A program made the translations under genes and the position numbers. The notes beneath the pieces were generated by a model. The model made no database searches, was not told the DNA's origin, and saw only the letters and a list, made by a program, of their open reading frames with translations. Positions 3,761 through 5,940 of a DNA stretch of 5,940 bases are shown here, piece after piece. Source of the DNA: Calditrichia bacterium (GTDB lineage: Bacteria; Calditrichota; Calditrichia; RBG-13-44-9); NCBI GenBank assembly GCA_026991005.1, contig JALXCH010000299.1, positions 1 through 5,940 on the forward strand, in the 5' to 3' direction. Positions within the stretch are counted from its first letter, which is position 1. Each line of letters begins with the position of its first letter.

Positions 3761-5940
3761 TCAACGCACCAGGATGCTAAATTCCACCCCGTAAAAAATT
3801 TCCGGATTGGCAGTCCGGGTCATTCCGTAGCGATCCTGAAAATATCCCCGCTCATTCAACACATTATTCACAAAAAAGGAAACTTCCGATCCCGGGAACA
3901 GTCGTTTACTCACCAGCAGGTTGAGCAATACGGTTGCCGGGTAGCGAAAGGGATATCGCAAACGCTCGTCCAGTGGCCGTTGCAACTGCCAGCGCGCTAC
4001 CTCCTCCCGGGTAATTTCGCGATAGCGCCCCTCCTCCACCACACCTCTGGCAAACTGCACCGCTGCCGGGTAATCCACCTGAACATCCATATGGTACGGC
4101 ACATGATGCAGGGTAACCGTAAACCATAATCCCAGCGAGCGATGCAGATAATCCAGCCGAAGGGTGTAAGAAAAGCGTTTCCGCCAGTGGGGGAGCGCAG
4201 GATAAACGGGGTAGATGGAACGCTGAACCGGATTTCCGGAAACGGTGTCCGAAACCACCACCGGTGCGGAGACACTGCCCGTAAACTCACTTCCGTAGCG
4301 GCTGTAGGTGTAAGCTCCATTCACATGCAGCATAAGATTCAGGCGGGGGAGATAAACCGTTTTCAAGGCAAACTCGATCCCCCGGCGATCCGTCCAGGCT
4401 GCATTGCGGTAAACATGGTAATCTCGCTGGAACACCTCCTGGCTCTCCACCAGTTGGTTCTCTCCGCTTAACGGCCAGTTGGGCCAGAAGTACACCTCTC
4501 TGCGGTAAGGCAGTTGCACCGCTACGGGAATGTCCCGGGTGTACTGTCGAAACAGGGCGATGCGACTCCGCAGGTATCGCCCAAACCACTCCCCGGCCAC
4601 TTCCCACTTCTCCTGGGAAAATGCTTTGAGATGCGGATTTTCTACCGACAACCAATGGGTATGGATGAGAGGCACAGTATCGTTCCCCACGGTGCCGGAT
4701 TCCATCACATCCACAAACAGAGGGGCGGGGAAAATCTGTGCTATAGGGGGTAGTTTACTGCTCTGCCCGTAACTCACGTGGACTCGCCAGCCCGGCCAGG
4801 GTTCCACCCCAAGCTGCACCCGCGGTTGCAAAAAACTTCCGTTTTTTCCCCGGAACAGAGCAGGCCCGCCCATACCGTCGGGATTGTACACATCGGCCCG
4901 GAGTCCCAGATTTACCTGCCAGGAGGTAAAGCGATGAAAACGGAGCACATCCTGCACGTAATAACTCAAATGGCGCATGGGCGGTACCCGGTCGAAGCGA
5001 TCGGGACGTTTACCCACCGCACCGTAAGGTGGGTAAAGCGGATTGAACTGCTTACCGCTTCCGGTATTGGCCAGGTAGCGAAACGCGCCACCCAGTAGCC
5101 AATGATGCCGAATCCCCAAACCACGATGACGCAGCTCCAGTTTTGCTCGCACCCCGGCATCCCATTCCCGCCCCCGGGTGCTCACTTCCCAGATGTAGCC
5201 ACCCACCAGCGGCACCGCTACCTGAACCCCATCATCCTCACGATCCGACACATATGTCGCTTCCATCTGTTCGTAGCGGCTTACCCGGCTAAGGCGCCTG
5301 CGGTAATGAAGGTGCCCGTTCACCTCCAGGTGTAAACCCGGCCTAAATTGCCACCCAAATTGCTGGAAATACTGCAGGGCAAAATCCCGATTGGCCGCTT
5401 CGGTGGCGTGCACATCCCCCACCACCTGGTAATTCTCAAAAAACTGCAAATAAGTTAGTTTTTCCTTCATTCGCCACGAGCGGTGCGCTGGTTTATGGGA
5501 AAATTGTGCCTGCAAATGGACGCGAGACACTTCATCCCCCTCGATGCGTAAATCCCGAAGACTGTAGGCATAATTTACATTTAAATGAAAAATGTGCCCG
5601 GGTGCCAGTTGCATCCCTCCCCCTAAATTCAACTCCCGGGTATCGGGATTGCTTTTTAATTTGAGGCGCAACGGCTCCACTCCGGAACGGGTTTCTACCT
5701 GAATAATTCCCCCGGCTACATCTCCGTATTCCACCGAAGGTACCCCGCTAATCACCCGGATGCGCTTGAGGTTATCCGCCGGGATGTGCCGTAAATCCAC
5801 TCCGCTACCGGCGGTGCTCTGTACCTTGCTCCCCAATCCCACTCCAAAACCGGTGTTCAAATTCATTTCGTTACTTACCGGTGCACCATCCACTAAAATC
5901 CGGGTACCAAAAAGTTCTGCCCGATCATCCACCTCCTGCC
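3761..5940 (-). CDS. TonB-dependent outer-membrane receptor (5' end outside window)
   Basis: The frame is open to the right edge and ends with TGA at 3763-3761, giving about 726 codons. The N-terminus (signal peptide, any carboxypeptidase-like domain, TonB box, start of the plug) is missing. The visible part begins in the plug: FGTRILVDGAPVSN at about 5908-5870, then SGVDLRHIPADNL and VISGVPSVEYGDVAGG, the hallmark plug motif of this receptor subgroup. From about 5680 to the end there are alternating amphipathic strands rich in aromatic residues, as in a 22-strand barrel, ending with FFVNNVLNERG and NPEIFYGVEFSILVR. It would import a large or scarce ligand using TonB-ExbB-ExbD energy; the substrate cannot be told. 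The following DUF4876 and DUF6850 genes on the same strand suggest a shared unit. The last residue is Arg rather than the usual aromatic. A GTG at 5932 is an internal codon, not the start. Confidence 0.93.
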   Translation of the reverse strand, partial: QEVDDRAELFGTRILVDGAPVSNEMNLNTGFGVGLGSKVQSTAGSGVDLRHIPADNLKRIRVISGVPSVEYGDVAGGIIQVETRSGVEPLRLKLKSNPDTRELNLGGGMQLAPGHIFHLNVNYAYSLRDLRIEGDEVSRVHLQAQFSHKPAHRSWRMKEKLTYLQFFENYQVVGDVHATEAANRDFALQYFQQFGWQFRPGLHLEVNGHLHYRRRLSRVSRYEQMEATYVSDREDDGVQVAVPLVGGYIWEVSTRGREWDAGVRAKLELRHRGLGIRHHWLLGGAFRYLANTGSGKQFNPLYPPYGAVGKRPDRFDRVPPMRHLSYYVQDVLRFHRFTSWQVNLGLRADVYNPDGMGGPALFRGKNGSFLQPRVQLGVEPWPGWRVHVSYGQSSKLPPIAQIFPAPLFVDVMESGTVGNDTVPLIHTHWLSVENPHLKAFSQEKWEVAGEWFGRYLRSRIALFRQYTRDIPVAVQLPYRREVYFWPNWPLSGENQLVESQEVFQRDYHVYRNAAWTDRRGIEFALKTVYLPRLNLMLHVNGAYTYSRYGSEFTGSVSAPVVVSDTVSGNPVQRSIYPVYPALPHWRKRFSYTLRLDYLHRSLGLWFTVTLHHVPYHMDVQVDYPAAVQFARGVVEEGRYREITREEVARWQLQRPLDERLRYPFRYPATVLLNLLVSKRLFPGSEVSFFVNNVLNERGYFQDRYGMTRTANPEIFYGVEFSILVR

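Noticed and set aside
3719..4129. Plus-strand 136-codon frame opposite the receptor C-terminus
   Set aside because: It is a shadow of the TonB receptor, whose barrel strands and conserved C-terminal motif are clear on the minus strand.
5930..5932. GTG as the start codon of the TonB receptor
   Set aside because: The frame is open beyond it to the window edge and the residues around it belong to the middle of the plug domain, so the true start lies outside the window.

Overview
The window carries three substantial genes, all on the minus strand, plus the first codons of a fourth gene running off the left edge. Read in the direction of transcription (right to left) they are: the C-terminal two thirds or more of a TonB-dependent outer-membrane receptor (3761-5940, 5' end outside the window); a probable lipoprotein of the DUF4876 type with a lamin-tail-like domain (2371-3555); a DUF6850-type outer-membrane beta-barrel protein (583-2061); and, after about 530 bases without a gene, the start of an unidentified protein (1-50).

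The receptor / DUF4876 / DUF6850 set is an arrangement I know from Bacteroidota and relatives. The receptor plug motif, the lipoprotein, and a Bacteroidota-style promoter (TTTG-N20-TAnnTTTG) in front of the leftmost gene all point to the Fibrobacterota-Chlorobiota-Bacteroidota group. A strong Shine-Dalgarno site on the leftmost gene is unusual for core Bacteroidota, so a deeper lineage of that group (for example Ignavibacteria-, Calditrichota- or KSB1-like) is possible. The sequence does not settle this. The three proteins are best read as one cell-envelope unit: a TonB-powered transporter, a lipoprotein partner, and a second outer-membrane barrel. The substrate is unknown.

The gaps between these genes are long for an operon (205 and 309 bases), and the non-coding DNA is rich in short tandem repeats. 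Between the DUF4876 and DUF6850 genes lie three arrays in a row. The first is a 7-bp array (CAAATNN, about 24 units in strict phase, 2020-2187), the second a 7-8-bp array (CTATGCC, about 2230-2270), and the third a 9-bp array (ACCCTATAT, 2294-2347). The last two, with the C-rich DNA around them, give the minus strand 14 successive G-runs separated by 4-7 bases, a long potential G-quadruplex tract just after the DUF4876 stop codon. The first array runs into the 5' end of the DUF6850 gene, which has no ATG before codon 96. The array therefore appears to supply a TTG start codon and the first half of the signal peptide.

Upstream of the leftmost gene is a 25-bp tandem repeat with a palindromic core (194-276), ending in a sequence typical of dispersed intergenic repeats. 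No RNA gene, CRISPR array, insertion sequence or complete mobile element was found. I see no convincing new multi-gene system. The most unusual features are the repeat-built 5' end of the DUF6850 gene and the G-rich transcript tract before it.
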